Origin: Pseudomonadota bacterium
GTDB lineage: Bacteria; Myxococcota_A; Polyangia; Polyangiales; Polyangiaceae
Length of the DNA stretch: 5,298 nucleotides
Direction: 5' to 3'
Assembly: GCA_023402175.1 (NCBI GenBank)
Contig: JAEXCN010000566.1
Location: forward strand, 1-5,298
In this document: positions 5,220-5,298 of the stretch, in pieces
Position numbering within the stretch: position 1 is the first letter of the stretch
Layout: every line of letters begins with the position of its first letter
Position numbers and translations under genes: made by a program
Notes under the pieces: model-generated
What the model was told of the DNA's origin: nothing
The model's input: the letters and a program-made list of their open reading frames with translations, nothing else
Database searches by the model: none

Positions 5220-5298
5220 CGTCTCGCAGTCTCTACCGCCGTTCGCGCCGCGCGGCTACATCGTGCTGCGCGCGTATTCTCCGATGGGCGCTACGCGA
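5220..5298. other. Upstream region of the lipoprotein gene, no gene seen
   Basis: These 79 bases should hold the promoter of the minus-strand lipoprotein gene. I find no good -35/-10 pair. The only translation signal is a weak GAGA ending three bases before the ATG. No reading frame here can be supported as coding. Confidence 0.3.

Noticed and set aside
1..5298. A novel defence, mobile or CRISPR system
   Set aside because: I found no repeat array, transposase, integrase, nuclease, reverse transcriptase, toxin domain or flanking direct repeats. All recognisable genes are metabolic, regulatory or envelope genes.

Overview
The window is high-GC DNA with long, densely packed bacterial genes that use GC-rich codons. 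A Cys-rich outer-membrane-type lipoprotein of a kind I associate with large myxobacterial genomes (Polyangiales/Sorangiineae) makes a high-GC deltaproteobacterial/Myxococcota chromosome the best guess. This is inference from composition and gene style; no rRNA or other marker is present.

Layout from left to right: (1) the last 24 codons of an unidentified plus-strand gene, followed by a strong hairpin (94-139); (2) a plus-strand short-chain dehydrogenase/reductase of the extended-insert, carbonyl-reductase-like kind (225-1109); (3) converging on it, a minus-strand M20D metallo-amidohydrolase (1147-2412), with a small dyad between the two stops; (4) a 235-bp gap; (5) a minus-strand HxlR-type winged-helix regulator with a C-terminal SCP2-like domain (2648-3340); (6) divergent from it across only 68 bp, an acyl-CoA dehydrogenase-fold flavoprotein (3409-4557); (7) converging on that, a minus-strand Cys-rich lipoprotein (4626-5219), with a palindrome between the stops; (8) 79 bp of upstream sequence to the window edge.

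The one clear regulatory unit is the regulator/flavoprotein pair. The spacer between their start codons contains two overlapping perfect palindromes. The palindrome CGAACTAGTTCG lies exactly midway between the two ATGs, and -10-like hexamers sit at equal distances on each side, so one bound dimer could control both promoters. The SCP2-like domain suggests the regulator senses a hydrophobic ligand, perhaps the substrate or product of the flavoprotein. The SDR and amidohydrolase are soluble metabolic enzymes with no evident operon link to this pair.

I see no tRNA, rRNA, CRISPR array, insertion sequence, phage gene or defence system. The window looks like ordinary chromosomal metabolic DNA. The most interesting parts are the symmetric operator/promoter and a flavoprotein that lacks an obvious acyl-CoA dehydrogenase catalytic glutamate.
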